Assembly: GCA_963978905.1 (NCBI GenBank)
Contig: OZ022260.1
Span: forward strand, 39,740,259 to 39,804,258
DNA: 64,000 nt
Origin: Trichostrongylus colubriformis
Taxonomy: Eukaryota; Nematoda; Chromadorea; Rhabditida; Trichostrongylidae
Direction of reading: 5' to 3'
Shown here: piece after piece, positions 11,230 through 23,640 of the stretch
Position numbering within the stretch: the stretch's first letter is position 1
Layout of the letters: each line of letters starts with the position of its first letter
Notes under the pieces: model-generated
Told to the model about the DNA's origin: nothing
The model's database searches: none
The model's input: only the letters and a program-made list of their open reading frames with translations
Program-made: the position numbers and the translations under genes

Positions 11230-11551
11230 AGTAGGGCCAGCAGGGATTAGGGATTTTTGACGGTGGCGCCAATTTGGTGCATTGCACTGGATGGATGCCA
11301 CAACCCCCCCCCCCACCAATGTCGTTTAAAAACTGTCATAAAACTGTCATCTAGATGTTTCACAGAATGCTGGTCACGGATGGTTCAGGCTTCACTCTTG
11401 CTCATTTGTGCTCTAGTGGTGCTAATGTAGTGAGGAGCGTCATGTTTCAGCTATCTCCTCTCGTCTGATGCTGTCCTACAATCATCACTTTGAACATACA
11501 AGCGGGTATTTTGACCTAAGTCACAGTGAGAAGGGAGAATCTCTTACTTTT

Positions 11552-12015
11552 TTAAGACACCATAAGGGTGTAATTTTGGCTTACGGTAGAACAGACGTAG
11601 TGTGGACGAGTTTAAGTGGCCGCCATTGCACAAACTCTCCAATATGACGCCTTGGCATGGTGCCCAGGGGAGATGTTTTTGTTATGAAATTGTTTTTTCT
11701 TTTTACTTGTTCCTTTGTTCTTTCTTATATTCTTTCTAGATGTACTTACATGAATGCTTATGTAGTTAGGAATGGCCACTCCACTGCGCTGGGAGTCAGG
11801 TGCTACAATTAACGTTGGCCCACGGCCCGTCTCCTACAGCGGACAACTCGGAATGGATGCGCTGGATGCGAATGAGATGCGGATACACACCGCAGCGTCG
11901 CGCTTTTGAGTACGGGTTTTTTGCCTTTTATCGCTTCTAACCTTGAGTGTTCATGACAAAATGCTCATTTCTTTGCATCTTCCTCTTGTTTCGGACCCCC
12001 TTCCGATTCCTTTAA
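11552..12015. repeat. TTAA-flanked MITE (464 bp)
   Basis: Bounded by TTAA on both sides with inverted ends of the type AGACACC...AAGGG / CCCCCTTCCGATTCC. It is collinear, in opposite orientation, with 32397-32692, and its left part recurs at 24427. TTAA duplications are typical of piggyBac-type transposition; superfamily is inferred only from that. Confidence 0.65.
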
Positions 12016-12498
12016 GGCTTAGGTAAAATCGTGTGTGCGCCCACCATATCAGCACCGCTACAGAGGCAACGAACAACTCCAGCCCCTCAAACGGAGGCTA
12101 TTTTCGTGATCAGCACTCAAACATTCTCTGAAAGTGGAGTTTTAACGAAAATTTTGTTGGGCAAGTCACGGTGTCTGGGGTAATGATAACTGGGTGGTGC
12201 CAATATTTGAAATCTTACGTATCAAAACTTCTTACATACTGAAATACAATAATTCATAGACCACTGGTTTGCACTGCTACAGATAAGAATCATATTCTAG
12301 CGGTACCACTTCTTACTACGGAGTGATCTGTAAATATTGCAACAAATTTTGCGCTACGTCTCATTTCCTTCAGGGTATTTATAGTTTCGATATTCATATG
12401 TATAGATTACGGTTATCTATGTATATTCAGTGTAACTTCTTTTGAATCAAACTGGAGAAGTTCATAACATGAAGGAGGTCCTTCAGTTCACAAAGCCT
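12016..12498. other. No feature recognised
   Basis: AT-rich sequence without a credible exon or repeat. Confidence 0.35.
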
Positions 12499-12501
12499 TT
12501 A

Positions 12502-12628
12502 CACGGCCTTCATAGTCTGCGACTGACGTAGACACTGACACTGGTTCGCCGAAGCAGGTGAATACGCAGAGGACTCGCATTCTGCGCGCCCTCTGCCAGC
12601 GTCAGTGTCGCAAAGTGTGAAGGCGGCC
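12502..12628. repeat. TTA-type MITE, 127 bp
   Basis: Inverted ends GGCCTTCATAGTCTGCGACTG and the complement of CGCAAAGTGTGAAGGCGGCC, flanked by TTA on both sides (12499-12501 and 12629-12631). The right TTA is also the start of a TTAA-type repeat (TTAAAGACACCGGAAG), so two families abut here. Confidence 0.6.
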
Positions 12629-12631
12629 TTA

Positions 12632-13303
12632 AAGACACCGGAAGAGGGTAAGTTGTAATTTCGGATCACGGTGAACACTTGCACTCCGATGAGGTTTTAT
12701 ACTGTTGGTGTGTATCTGTGTTTGACCGGAAGAACACAACTTTTGTACCAGCAGTCGGATCCACTTTTTTGAATGTTATAGGGATGGTAGAGGACACCAA
12801 TAGTGGGTGATCAGAACTGATAAGGACTGATAAAAAGAGATTTGCCGCAAACTTTGTTTGTAACAGAAGGAAATGTCTGTCGTGATAAAAGTTAATTGGT
12901 GCACCCCTTTCGAAGTTGTTGGAAAGGGGATCCATAGAACATAGGGTGTTCTGAACTCTGCTTCTGCTCAGCGGTTGAGGGTGTGAAGGGGATGTAGGGT
13001 GTTCTAACTGATCCTTTTTTGCAATTTCTAATGTTTCTCTGGTTTGTTCTAAATTCGAGTTTCTCAGTTGGACTAATCGTTTCCTTGGTTATTATGTGCG
13101 CATCACAGTAGAATGCACAATAGGCTCGTGTCAAATATCTTTACACGGTGCATGCACTATTGGGAGCCAGCAAAGCTGGCAATATAATGGTGTACATGTA
13201 GTTGAAAAGGACATTTCACTCTGCTCAGCGGTTGATGCTATTTTTAGAACTTCTCCCGTCCACCAAGGCTTGAGCAAAAATACACTCTTGAATGCGCAGA
13301 ATA
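12632..13303. other. Dispersed repeat, no gene
   Basis: 12640-13060 resembles 27500-27850 (TGTATCTGTGTTTGACC, AGGAAATG, TTCTAATGTTTCT-like blocks). No open exon chain. Confidence 0.45.
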
Positions 13304-13472
13304 TGTACACTCCATTTAGGAGCGCCTCATAGGGCGTGGCCTACGGACCTGGTGAGAGTGCATCAAACTCTCACTCCGCCACACACTCTTACTCTTGCCA
13401 CGCACTCTCACTCTCGCCACTCATCCATGTCCGTAGGCTACGCCCTATCAGGCGTTCCGAAATGGAGTACAC
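13304..13472. repeat. MITE family A, copy 2
   Basis: Inverted ends around ACTCCATTT with inner TIR blocks GGGCGTGGCCTACGGAC / GTCCGTAGGCTACGCCC and the same CACTCTC-type internal minisatellite as 420-598. Confidence 0.75.
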
Positions 13473-14639
13473 ATATGGTTCCGGGATAGTGTCCGGTGAG
13501 AGACGGCAGCATAAAATCCTAACCGAACGAATCCCCAACTCTATTAGCACCCCCCCCCCCCAACTAAATGGATCTTTGGCGGATCGGTGTCAAGTAAAAG
13601 TCACGCATCGACCGAGAAGATGAGCGCATCGACGCATCCGCGATCCTGCTATTCGTCATAATGTAGATATGCTGATGTAATGGAACGTGGTATCCTAAAT
13701 CGCGGATGCGCCAAGAATACCATTCAGTTGGGTATGAACGCAGCCTAATGGTCGAATAGTGCCGCTAGCTTCATCGCTATTACCTGCTGTAGGAAAGAAG
13801 CCTTTGTAGCGCATTTTGTCTGCTGTTAGTTGTTATTAGTGCAATAAAACATCATAGACGATGTGAAGCTACGATATGCGCAGTCAGCCCGAAGCCACCG
13901 AACACAGTTCACATGGTTGAGAACAAAAGCACGCCCCATGGCTATGATCTATGGTATGCAGTTTGAGGGTCCCAACACGATGGCCACGTCTCACTTGCGG
14001 AACATTCCAGCAATTCCCTTTGATTTCTCTCGTCAGCGAATGGGGGTTACTTTTATTTTGTGTGTGTTGTCTTAGGGTGGGGGTGGCATTTTGTGGAATG
14101 TGGGTCGGTGACATGTCTTTACATGACTGTTGTGTGAATGTCGCGAGCTTGTATGTTACTGTAAAGTGGTGATTTCGTGCATGTTCCTCACCACTGTTTC
14201 TTGCATTCGCATCTTTATTTAGTTTTTGTGTAACAGTTTTTGTGTGTAAGTTGTAAACAGTTTTTATTGAACCTGTGAAAGGGAGCTCGTGGTGACGATA
14301 TTAATGAACCGCTTCTATAATGTGAAACAGTCGCATATGAGGTCCTGTTCCACCAAAATCATGAGCTCCTTCATCCTTTCCTTGGGATTGGTACAAACCC
14401 ACGTCCTTTGGTTCGATAATTAATTATCGAGGTATTCCGTGCGTTCTCTTGTAATATTGAGTATAGCGTCGTCGTCGAAACTCCTTCCCTCCCTCGGCTT
14501 AGGCTAGAATTCATATCCCCTCCTCCTACATGAAAAAGCATCTGTCTCATCGCTTCAGGTTAAGCTTAGGGAGGGGGAGGGAGGGTATGCACGCTCAGTC
14601 CATAAGGTGTACAGTAATATAATTACAAAACTGGAGGTT
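13473..14639. other. Fragment of the TTA-type MITE, otherwise nothing
   Basis: 13620-13741 ends in GGTATGAACGCAGCCTAA and carries one AAATCGCGGATGCGCC unit, so it is a decayed relative of 17733-18247. A poly-C run lies at about 13549-13561. No gene seen to 14640. Confidence 0.5.
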
Positions 14640-16620
14640 GCTTCGCACATCACCTCGCACCTCCTAGCCCTCCCTGTAGGGTGACCCTATTTGATTGCTT
14701 CCACTGCCTGTCGACCTTCAACATGCAAAAAGTAATGCACATGTACACGAGGAATATGTGAAAGTATAAATTAAGATGTTCATTCGTAGTTTGCTAGAGC
14801 ACTTCATTGATACAAACCAAACTCGCAAGTTTACTATCGGTGATCCATGATCGCACCCGCCCATGTGTGCCTAAAAATATTCTCTTTGTCACTTAATTAA
14901 TGCTTTTAAGGATTCAAACATCTCATTAGCCTCTGGAAGAATTATTTCATAGAGTAAGCCTCTCACCTGTACATGACAGAATGTATCCTTTTTCACATAT
15001 TGCTTTGTGAAAGGACATGCAAGATGTTCCTAAACAGGTTCGATGAGAACAGTTAAGGTTGCATTCATGAGAGCTTTGGCGCATCGGCGCAACCGCGATG
15101 GGATTTTTGGGGTGGAGTGCAAGTGTTCCGACTGGTGAGGTCAGGTCAGGTTGCGCGGCGGATTGCAATCAGGTAAATACAGGTAAAAACACGCTGCCAA
15201 AGCTCCTCCTCAAAAAGGCTTAGGCAAATCTGGGAGAGCCCAGACGGCAGGACACGCTACCATTCGGACAATTCGCGAAGCGTCGCCGCGCGCGGTGACT
15301 CAATTCGGTGCCGACCTCTAGAAATCGGAACACTTGCAACACACCCGATTTTTGGCGTAGCCACGTCACTCTTTTGAGCGCGGCGCGTGCCAACATGCGG
15401 TTGATTTTTTTTCTCCTCTTTCCATTACGTGGTTTCCCATATCTTATCGAAAGTCGATATCTGTTATGGCAAATATCCAAAATCGCGGATGCGCCAATAC
15501 TCTCATTTTTCGATCAATACGTATTTTATCCTCCACGCGAATGCGCCAATTCTCTCAAATCGCGGATGCGCCAATACTCTCACTTTTTTTAACCGATATG
15601 TACCTTACCCTTGACGCGAATGCGCCAGTGCTCTCATTTTCTTGATCGATACGTATCTTATACGCGACGCGAATGCGCCGATTCTCTTAAATCGCGGATG
15701 CGCAGATGCGCTTATTTTCCGATCGATTCGTATATTTAACTTTACGCCGATGTACCAACACTCTCATTCAATTTGGTATGAACGCAGCCTAATCTCTTTT
15801 CATATGTAATAGTTTCCCATGAGATTCTTCCAAACTTACACTGCAACTTTCTACTCCAAGATTGCCACTCCCATCCCCTCAGCATAACCGTATGCGTCCT
15901 ACGTGGATCATCTGTGCATGGATTCTACTAAATCGCTCACATCACCCTCCCCCTCTATGTTTCCAGGTTATGAGCCTTTTCCTATCTCATCTTACTATGG
16001 CCCCATGCATGTGGCACCTCCTGTCGTATGTGTTCTCAGCATCTTCATAAAACTCATTTTTCACATCATCAGCTCCCGTTTCATATCCAACTCCTGTCTC
16101 CTTACCATCACTACCCCTAAGCGGCCCACATCTTCAATCCCAGTTCCTACTGTCATTCCAAAATTGATCGCCCACTGTCCCGCAATTTCAACTCCTGTTC
16201 AGACATGTCTACTAGCCACCCACGAAACCCGTGATCCCCCATATAGCACCACCTTTTTTCTTCACCCATCCCATTACCCATCCCATTATGTCCTATGAGT
16301 TAGTTCCTCTACGGGCGAGTGAGATGTTTATTTACCACTAGTGCATTGATGTGACAAAGAGAAACTTTTAGGCACGCATACGTGGAGCGATCATGGGTCA
16401 CTGGTAGTAAACTTGAGAACTTGGCTTTTATTGTATGAAGTGTTATAAACTTTAAAGTATGAATGAAGTTCTTAATACACTTTCACCTTTTCCCGTGTGC
16501 ATGTGCATTACTTCTTGCATCTTGATGGAAGCAATCGAATAGGGTCACCCTAAGGCACGTTTAGTGGATGCGAGGTGAGGTGCTAAGTGACCTACAGTAG
16601 TCCTATATACCGAATGCATA
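14640..16620. repeat. Large inverted repeat, arms ~270 bp
   Basis: 14640-14905 and 16345-16620 are inverted copies (for example GGGTGACCCTATT versus AATAGGGTCACCC, and CATTACTTTTTGCAT-like blocks). The 1.4-kb interior contains a TTA-type MITE at 15057-15789 and unrelated sequence at 15850-16310. No transposase recognised. Confidence 0.65.
15057..15789. repeat. TTA-type MITE with internal minisatellite (733 bp)
   Basis: The left end is the decayed GGTTGCATTCATGA and the right end TTGGTATGAACGCAGCC; both are flanked by TAA. The interior repeats AAATCGCGGATGCGCCAATA-like units interspersed with GATCGATACGTATCTTA-like stretches, as in 17733-18247. Confidence 0.65.
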
Positions 16621-16785
16621 CCGTATACTTTATGGACTAAAGAACTTCACCCGAAGGATGTTTCGACGTCGGTGAAAATTTGGCGTCCCCTTCCCCTACT
16701 TCTCCACTTTCCTTGACCTTGGAACCATAGTTATTAAGTTGTATGTATAATATTTATCTGGTGGGATTGCAGGCGTGTGAAAGTA
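16621..16785. other. No feature recognised
   Basis: Short linker between the inverted repeat and the SINE copy. Confidence 0.3.
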
Positions 16786-17092
16786 TTTGGGCGGAGGTGG
16801 TGTAGTGACAGGTGGCGCACACCCCACTCTCATGGTGCGAGGATCCAATCCCGCATCAACGCCCGCTCAGGCCAACCAAGCCTTCACCCCTCCGGGGTCG
16901 GCAAATTGGTACAGATTCGTCTGGGAGGACAAAACCACTGTATTTGTTCATCGGCTGGCCACCGCAAGTCATTGTATAAGCCAAATCACATTCACCAGCC
17001 ATCACTATTCTGAATGGAACTAGAATGTGCGGCGCATCCCAGGAAGGCTTGATCAACGCTAAAAATTTTATCCTTTTATCCTGTGTGTGATA
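16786..17092 (+). repeat. tRNA-derived SINE, copy 1
   Basis: The head has pol III promoter-like boxes: A-box region TGGTGTAGTGACAGGTGG and B-box region GAGGATCCAATCCC. About 240 bp of non-tRNA body follows and the tail ends ...TTTTATCCTTTTATCC. It is collinear with copies at 29886-30194 and 44991-45288 and a fragment at 20035-20185. All copies lie on the + strand. Target duplication is not clear for this copy. Confidence 0.7.
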
Positions 17093-17732
17093 TTCAAAAT
17101 ACAAGTTATTGACACGTTAGTTATGTAAAGGCATGTTACTGTCCAAGGTTTGACGCGTTATGTTGTCTTCGACCGTCTTGTTCGCAGTCAGTTTGCTACG
17201 TCAGTCATGTTGTCATTCACACATCTTCAGTAAGGTGCCTCTTCATCAGCTAGCATCTTTATGATCCATTGATTGCTAATCTGAACCGATTGCGGGTTGC
17301 AGTTTCAAAAATAGTTTCCTGTCACTTCTGGGGCTCAGAGAAGCGTAGAGTATTAGGTCTGTAGTACGGAATTTGGGTGTGCAGATTTATGTCGAATTTT
17401 CGCGCGGGTAGCGGCACCATGGGTTTCTTGCGTGTGAATGCGTGCAGTGTAACACTACCTTTGGAGTTTTACGCCCGATTTGATTATTTCTCGTTTAGGA
17501 TTTATTTTTTGCGTTACTATTTTGTCTTTCAAAGGCGCATCACGCGATAATCAGAGCGGTCGCCTACCTTCTCAGGACAGGCAGACTCTTGGATGGTTGT
17601 GAAGATCGCACCCTTTTCGCGGCGCCACGGCTCACCCTCGCCGCGCACGGCCTGGTCGACCTAAGCCGAGTTCAGCCCACCGAGCCGAATCACACCTGAC
17701 TTTGGACGAACAAATTTCCAACGTGGCTCTTA
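17093..17732. other. No feature recognised
   Basis: No exon chain or repeat family identified. Confidence 0.35.
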
Positions 17733-18247
17733 GGCTGCGTTCATACCAAATTGAATGCGGGTTTTGGCGCATCGGCGCATCCGCGATTTGAGATTTTTGG
17801 CGTAGCTACGTCACTCTGTTGAGCGCGACGCGTGCCAACGTGCGGTTGATTTCTTTTTCTCCTCTTTCCATTTGGTGATTTTCCATATCTTATCGAAAGT
17901 CGATATCTGTTATGGCAAATATCCAAAATCGCGGATGCGCCGATACTCTCATTTTTCGATCAATACGTATCTTATCTTCCACGCTTATGCGCCAATTCTC
18001 TCAAATCGCGGATGCGCCAATTCTCTCAAGTCGCGGATGCGCCGATACGTCGATCCGCCGTTCTCTCAAATCGCGGATGCGCCAATACTCTGATTCTTTC
18101 CAATCGATATGTATCTTATCCATCAAGCGAATGCGCCAATTCTCTCAAATCGCGGATGCGCCAATACTCTCATTTTCTGATCGATGCGTATCTCATGCAT
18201 GACGCGAATGCGCCAAAACTCTTATTCAATTTGGTATGAACGCAGCC
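17733..18247. repeat. TTA-type MITE with internal minisatellite (515 bp, clean ends)
   Basis: TIRs GGCTGCGTTCATACCAAATT and the exact complement AATTTGGTATGAACGCAGCC, flanked by TTA on both sides. The interior holds about six units of TCAAATCGCGGATGCGCCA plus spaced GATCGAT-type stretches. The TTA/TAA duplication and TIR style fit Tourist-like (PIF/Harbinger) MITEs. The minisatellite makes copies differ greatly in length. Confidence 0.8.
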
Positions 18248-19258
18248 TTACGTGGAGAAGTGGAGAAGGAAACTTGCGATAAGACAAGATAAGACAGCGA
18301 CTTCAATAGTGAAGGTAGCTTCAACAGGGAAGAACAGGTGATATCGTGGCGTCTTGCGCGATATTATCTAGCGAAAACTCATTTCTAATCTCCCATACTT
18401 GTACGAGGGCTGTTGGCAGGGATCTTTATTTTTGGTAGTCGTGAAGGGTTTTGATTACATTTCCTTCACTGTTCGGTAAACCAGAGCCTCTACATCCTTT
18501 AACACGCGCGATACTCTCATAATTTTTCGCGAGGTGTGCCTTCGAGGGCACAAAGTTATTGTTTTAGATAATGATTAGGTAAACAGCTATGTCTTAAAGG
18601 ACCTCCATGGTATCAGGCCCTTGCGTTCTGAGCGGAGTTCCAACCGACTGTGCTAAGTTGTGCTGATGGCGCGAAGAGTACGACGTCGTAAAGCGAAATT
18701 TCGACACAAGTCTACACACTCCGGAATTTCTGGTCTCTTCAGCAGAAAGCTGAGCTGCGACGCCTAGCACGCTCAGGAGTAAGTACGCAAGGCACAGCTT
18801 GCGACTATGCGAATCTGCCGATCCTAAGAGAATACCTCTCCCAAGAAGAGTCGTGTGATCCGCAGGATCGCAGATCATACGCACCTAACCTCCAGTCGAA
18901 CTGCAAAGGGCTGCAAATCGATTGCATGGTATAACCTCAGCCTCGAGCAGCCTTCATATTCTACGACGCACTTCTCCTTCTTAGTCAGTTGTGTAATACA
19001 TGATCTTTTTTGCTTCCGTGTGGGCGCTGTCGTACTTATCCAATCGTCTCTAAATAGGCGTTCCCACTGGAATCATTTTTCGTTTTTTTAATACGAGGAA
19101 CGGACAGGTTTCGCGCTCTCCCACTCGCATGGTGCAGGGATCGAAAGCCGTGTCGATGCTCTCTCTTCACTCGATTCTTTGACACTATTCAACTGTCTCT
19201 ACACCAGACAACGCGAGTTGGTCAAAAAATGTTCCTGCCAATACTTCGCATATAGAGG
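18248..19258. other. No certain gene
   Basis: A minus-strand frame at 18594-18884 contains a signal-peptide-like stretch (LCLAYLLLSVLGVAAQLSAE), but its downstream half overlaps a dispersed repeat seen at 21000 and 28640. I do not call it a gene. Confidence 0.35.
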
Positions 19259-19261
19259 TTA

Positions 19262-19716
19262 GGCAGCGTTCATAGTTTTGGAATTAGCGGAATTGCAGAA
19301 TCGTGGAGCCAGCGTGAATGAAAAGAGCTCCCGCTTCTCATTTTCTAATCCTCTCGTCTCTTGGTGGCATGGGGATCAACACGTATCTAATGGCTTTTCG
19401 CAGTTTCAACAATTCTGCATTTCCACAAAAGCGCAAATTCCGCAATTCTCCCAATCGGTGCGTATCTCATCCCTTGCACATTCCAAAATTCCGCAATCTA
19501 CGATTCTGCATTTCCACAATTCCGCAAATTCCGCAATTCCGCACTTTCCATTCCTTCCCTTTCTCTTATCCTTTCGTCTCGTCGTAGCATGGAAATCGAT
19601 ACATATCTAATGCTTTTCTGTAAATTCCACAATTCTCCCAATCGATACTTATCTAATGCTTCTCTGCAAACTCCGCAATTCTGCAATTCCGCAAATCCAG
19701 AACTATGAACGCTGCC
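19262..19716. repeat. TTA-type MITE with ATTCCGCAATTC minisatellite (455 bp)
   Basis: TIRs GGCAGCGTTCATAGTT and the complement AACTATGAACGCTGCC, flanked by TTA on both sides. The interior is dominated by ATTCCGCAATTCCGCA-like repeats, different from the GCGGATGCGCC units of the other copies. Confidence 0.75.
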
Positions 19717-20034
19717 TTACTTGGGGTGTTGATCACGAATATTACATTCGCGATCATTGAGTGCCACTGGAATGGTGCTGATATAATAGGAAACACTACA
19801 CAGTGCCCGCTGTTTTTGCCTAAGCCTCAAAAGTTGCATCCTACTCTATGAGGCGAGGATATACGTTCGAGTGTGCAGACTGATTGTAGGATAGTATCAG
19901 GTGAAAGACGATAAAGGGTGGATGACGCTTCCCAGCTACATCAGCACTATACGGCAGATGAACAAGATTAGCGCATCTTGAGCTAAACGATGTCCGCGCT
20001 CAAAACGTTTTTCCAGGATGGCGATAATTGAAAT

Positions 20035-20185
20035 ATCCGAACCTTTTATCTCTCCGCGATGAGGTGAATTGGTTTCAGACTGGTATAAGGGGAATAAAAG
20101 CACTGACTTGTACATTGGCTGGTCCACCCAGTCTTTTTGTAAGCCAAGAATCCACCTGACATCACCATTCTAAATTGGTATTGGG
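20035..20185 (+). repeat. SINE fragment (copy 4, body only)
   Basis: Matches the non-tRNA body of the SINE: AATAAAAGCACTGACTTGTA and GTAAGCCAAGAATCCACC correspond to 30030-30085. The tRNA-like head is missing. Confidence 0.6.
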
Positions 20186-22100
20186 GTAAGTAGGGTGCCC
20201 TCGGCGTTCATTTTTAGGGCTCGAATTCCTAACTCCCGCTCGGGGCTCCTTCGTGGGATCGCCTGTGTAGATCGAAAACCACACAAACCCTCGAACGGTG
20301 CCAGCTTCCTAGTAACCGCTCCGCGTTCGTCTTCCTATCGATCTTCGGATCCTTTGCTCCTATACGAAATGCTTCCAGTGTTCTGCAAGCTGAAATCTCG
20401 TGTTCACGCGCCAGAATCGTGATATCGTCATTCACGTTGACGTTAGCATAATGTTATACCCTGTGCTAACCTAGGGGTGTATATTTTATCAGTTGACTGG
20501 CGCACACTAATGTGCGCTTAACATCATGGGCGTCAGTGGGTCGATCGGAATTGCCTTATTTTCAACAAATTTATACCAATATCCATTGCCGGGTGGGGGC
20601 CGATGGTCGAATTTTCGTGCAACCGCCCGAGGCGCGGTGGGTGCGAGTCGTTGGAATTCCGCTCGGGACACAATGGGCTGGTCGTAAGGGTACTTCAAAG
20701 ATTGCACTTATTTTCAACGCGGGCTGCTATTTTGTTCTGATCTTATGCTTTCTGTGAGAAATGAAATATAAAAGGTAATTTAAATGTTATTATTCTCCCT
20801 CATTCTGCAGTGAGTGATCCATAAAAGTTTCTTCAGGTAATCAACAACAACCTCAAGTACACTAGAAACAGTGATAGCTATGCCTTTATTAGCTCTGAAG
20901 GACGATGAAGAGCTCAATTGCATTCTCAGGAAATTCTAATTCACAACATGTTGCTGAAATAAGTGCAATAATTGAAGGTCCCTCACGGTAACAGCCCACT
21001 GCGTCTTGGCGGAATTCCAAACGACTCGCACTGACGGCCCAGCGAGTGCGACGCCACGAAGCGAAAATTCGTCCGATCGACTCCCACCCCCAACCACATC
21101 GCTCCCCGCCCATTGTGGGCGAGCTTCCCGTCCTTTCAAGTGTGTTCAGGATAACTTGGTCAATCCTGCCAATTTTTTCCTGGTCTTAAGGCTGCGTTGG
21201 ATCCTAGTCATGAACTCCTATTGTACGGACACCTACTCAAGGTGCGCTCTGCCCACCGTGCCTAGGCCTCTTTCATGGGTACTCATGACTGACCCTAGCC
21301 TGTCTTTTCCTCACGTTTGGACCGGTTCGGACTGAGCAAACAATTTTTGATCCAACGACCGAACGTTTCAATGCACGCTCCGTCCACCGTGGGCAGAGCT
21401 CAACTGGGTCCATGTTTCACCTTACTTCTTGCACCATGCCCCACCCATCCTGAGCTTGTCCCTTTCCACAGCTTTTTAATTTAGCGCTCGACCTCCACCG
21501 ACCATCACACATGCTCCGCCAACTGTGCCCAGGCCTCTTTCGTGACTTTAGGAACTCATTCCTGATCTCAATTCATGTTTCCCCCGCGTTCGGGTCATAT
21601 AGGAATTCAATTTACAATTTTCGGTCCGAAAACGGAATGTTCCAGTGCGCGCTCCGCCCACCGTGGGCGGAACTCAACTTGGTCGAGGTGTGGTCTTTGC
21701 TCCTTGTCCTTCCTACGCACCTCAAACTTGTCTCTATCTCCACAGGTCGTTTTTCATATAAAGTCCAAACTCCGCCCGCCACTACAAATGCACCGCCCTC
21801 TGTGCCCAGAATCCTTACTTGACTTTAGAAACTCATCGCTGATCTAAATACATACTGTCTCACGTTTGGGGCCAATTAACAATTTTCGGTTTGAAAACAG
21901 AACATTCCAGTGCACGCTCCGGACAGTGGGCGGAGCTTAACTTGGTTCAGGTGTGGCTTTGCTCCTTGTCTCATGTCCTACCCATACCACATTTGCCACC
22001 ATCTCCAAAAGTCGTTTTTCACATAATCCCTTATTTCGTGACAGACATAAGGACTGTCGGACGAACGGACGGACGTACAGACAGACGAAGCGTTTTATAT
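20186..22100. repeat. Mosaic of dispersed repeats related to the 268-bp family
   Basis: 20490-20530 carries an ACCAGTT-MITE-like end. 20580-20720 and 20990-21130 are inverted relatives of each other (TCGAATTTTCG, GCGAGTCGTTGGAATTCCG). 21200-22060 contains several diverged units of the GCGGAGC/TGGTC repeat also tandemly arrayed at 59.6-62 kb. No gene. Confidence 0.5.
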
Positions 22101-22560
22101 TGGGTTGAGGAATAAGTTTGCGCGGTTTTTAACCCCACTTTTCACATTGTTCCTCTCATCTTTCGTTGAAGCTTATATACGTTTTCGATAGAGCTTTCTT
22201 GCTCTACAAAATGCTACTATCTATATTTCGATTCCTTCCACTACCTAATATTCATGAGATTTGGAAAAGAAGCAAGCTGAAGGCAAAAATTGGCACTCAC
22301 GACACTTCGCTTCCTCGTCTGCCATCCGGATCGAAAAATTTATGCACATATGTTTTATTAGGTTGTCGCGAAATTAATTTCGAAAACGGACCGCACACTT
22401 CAAACTACTATAACTCAGCTTAAACACAAGCTTATCAATCGAAGTAAAAACCATCAGAATCTGCACATTTCTGCCAATGAACAGGTAATAATTGTAAGCC
22501 TTCAGTATAAAATTTACTATTACGAGAATCAACGAACTCAAGGAAGGCACATTCAACATC
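22101..22560. repeat. Dispersed repeat related to 26340-26600
   Basis: GGGTTGAGGAATAAGTTTGC and the following ~270 bp are an inverted, diverged match to 26340-26600. Confidence 0.5.
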
Positions 22561-23300
22561 ATACTCTATATATAAAGCAGAAGTTTGGTGTGTTTGTTTG
22601 TCTGTGTGTGTGTGTGTGTCTGTCTGTCTGTCTGTCTGTCTGTCCGCTCACCGCATAATTTCTATCTCGCGTCGCAGCAAAGCTGGGATCCTGAATTTTT
22701 AAGGTAATGTAGGGGTGTTAAGGGGACATCAGTGGTGAGGGAACGGAAGTGTACTCTATATATAAAGCAGAAGTTTGGTGTGTTTGTTTGTCTCTGTGTG
22801 TGTGTCTGTCTGTCTGTCCGCTCACCGCATAATTTCTATCTCGCGTCGCAGCAAAGCTGGGATCCTGAATTTTTAAGGTAATGTAGGGTTGTTAAGGGGA
22901 CATCAATGGTGAGAGAACGGAAGTGATAGCAACTGATAAGGGCTGATAAGGAGCCCCGAAAGGCGAATGGCGGGAAATTCATAACTCACGTCGCAGCAAA
23001 GCTGGGACCCTGAATTTTTAAGGTAATGTAGGGATGGTAAGGGGGCATTAATGGTGAAGGAACGGAAGTGATAGCAACTGATGAGGGCTGATAAGGAGCC
23101 TCGAAAGGCGAATGGCGGGAAATTCATATCTCGCGTCGCAGCAAAGCTGGGATCCTGAATTTTTGAGGTAATGTAGGGGTGGTAAGGGGACATTAATGGT
23201 GAAGGAACGGAAGTGATAGCAACTGATGAGGGCTGATAAGGAGCCTCGGAAGGCGAATAGCGGGAAATTCATATCTCGCGTCGCAGCAAAGCTGGGTAAG
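22561..23300. repeat. Tandem array, ~144-bp period, with (TG)n/(CTGT)n
   Basis: The unit containing TCGCGTCGCAGCAAAGCTGG recurs at about 22661, 22842, 22988, 23130 and 23275. The first two units carry a head with TACTCTATATATAAAGCAG and a microsatellite (TG)n(TCTG)n. Single diverged units occur at about 35130-35270, 36000-36600 and 44040-44400. Confidence 0.75.
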
Positions 23301-23640
23301 AGGACAGATGGGTGTGGTGTCTCTTAGTTTCAACCAAAGCCGATGATCGTTGGAGGTTTGCTCACAATATATACAAGCCGCATATTATCCGTTCCCTGCT
23401 GCTATGTGCGCTCCCTATACACAGGGCCTATTCCTGCTGCAATGCGAAGCGCGCATGCGAAAGTCGGCTCGCCGCGCTAGCGGCGAGCCGGGAGTCGCTC
23501 CTCGCTACAAAGCAGAAAGCCCCAAAGCCACCCTGCCGGGGCGGCAAAGCCGCCCCGACGAGGATTGGCCGGCGAAGCCGGCCAATCCGAGTCCAGGAGG
23601 TTGGCCGGCGTTAGCCGGCCAACCCGACTGGTCGTCCTAA
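23300..23640. other. GC-rich inverted repeats
   Basis: 23460-23640 contains short back-to-back hairpins (GGCTCGCCGC/GCGGCGAGCC, GGGGCGGC/GCCGCCCC, TTGGCCGGC/GCCGGCCAA). Function unknown. Confidence 0.5.

Noticed and set aside
18594..18884. Minus-strand frame with a signal-peptide-like stretch
   Set aside because: No suitable ATG near the hydrophobic core and the downstream half matches a dispersed repeat seen at 21000 and 28640.
22597..22650. CRISPR-like or regulatory short repeat
   Set aside because: Plain (TG)n and (TCTG)n microsatellite without spacers.
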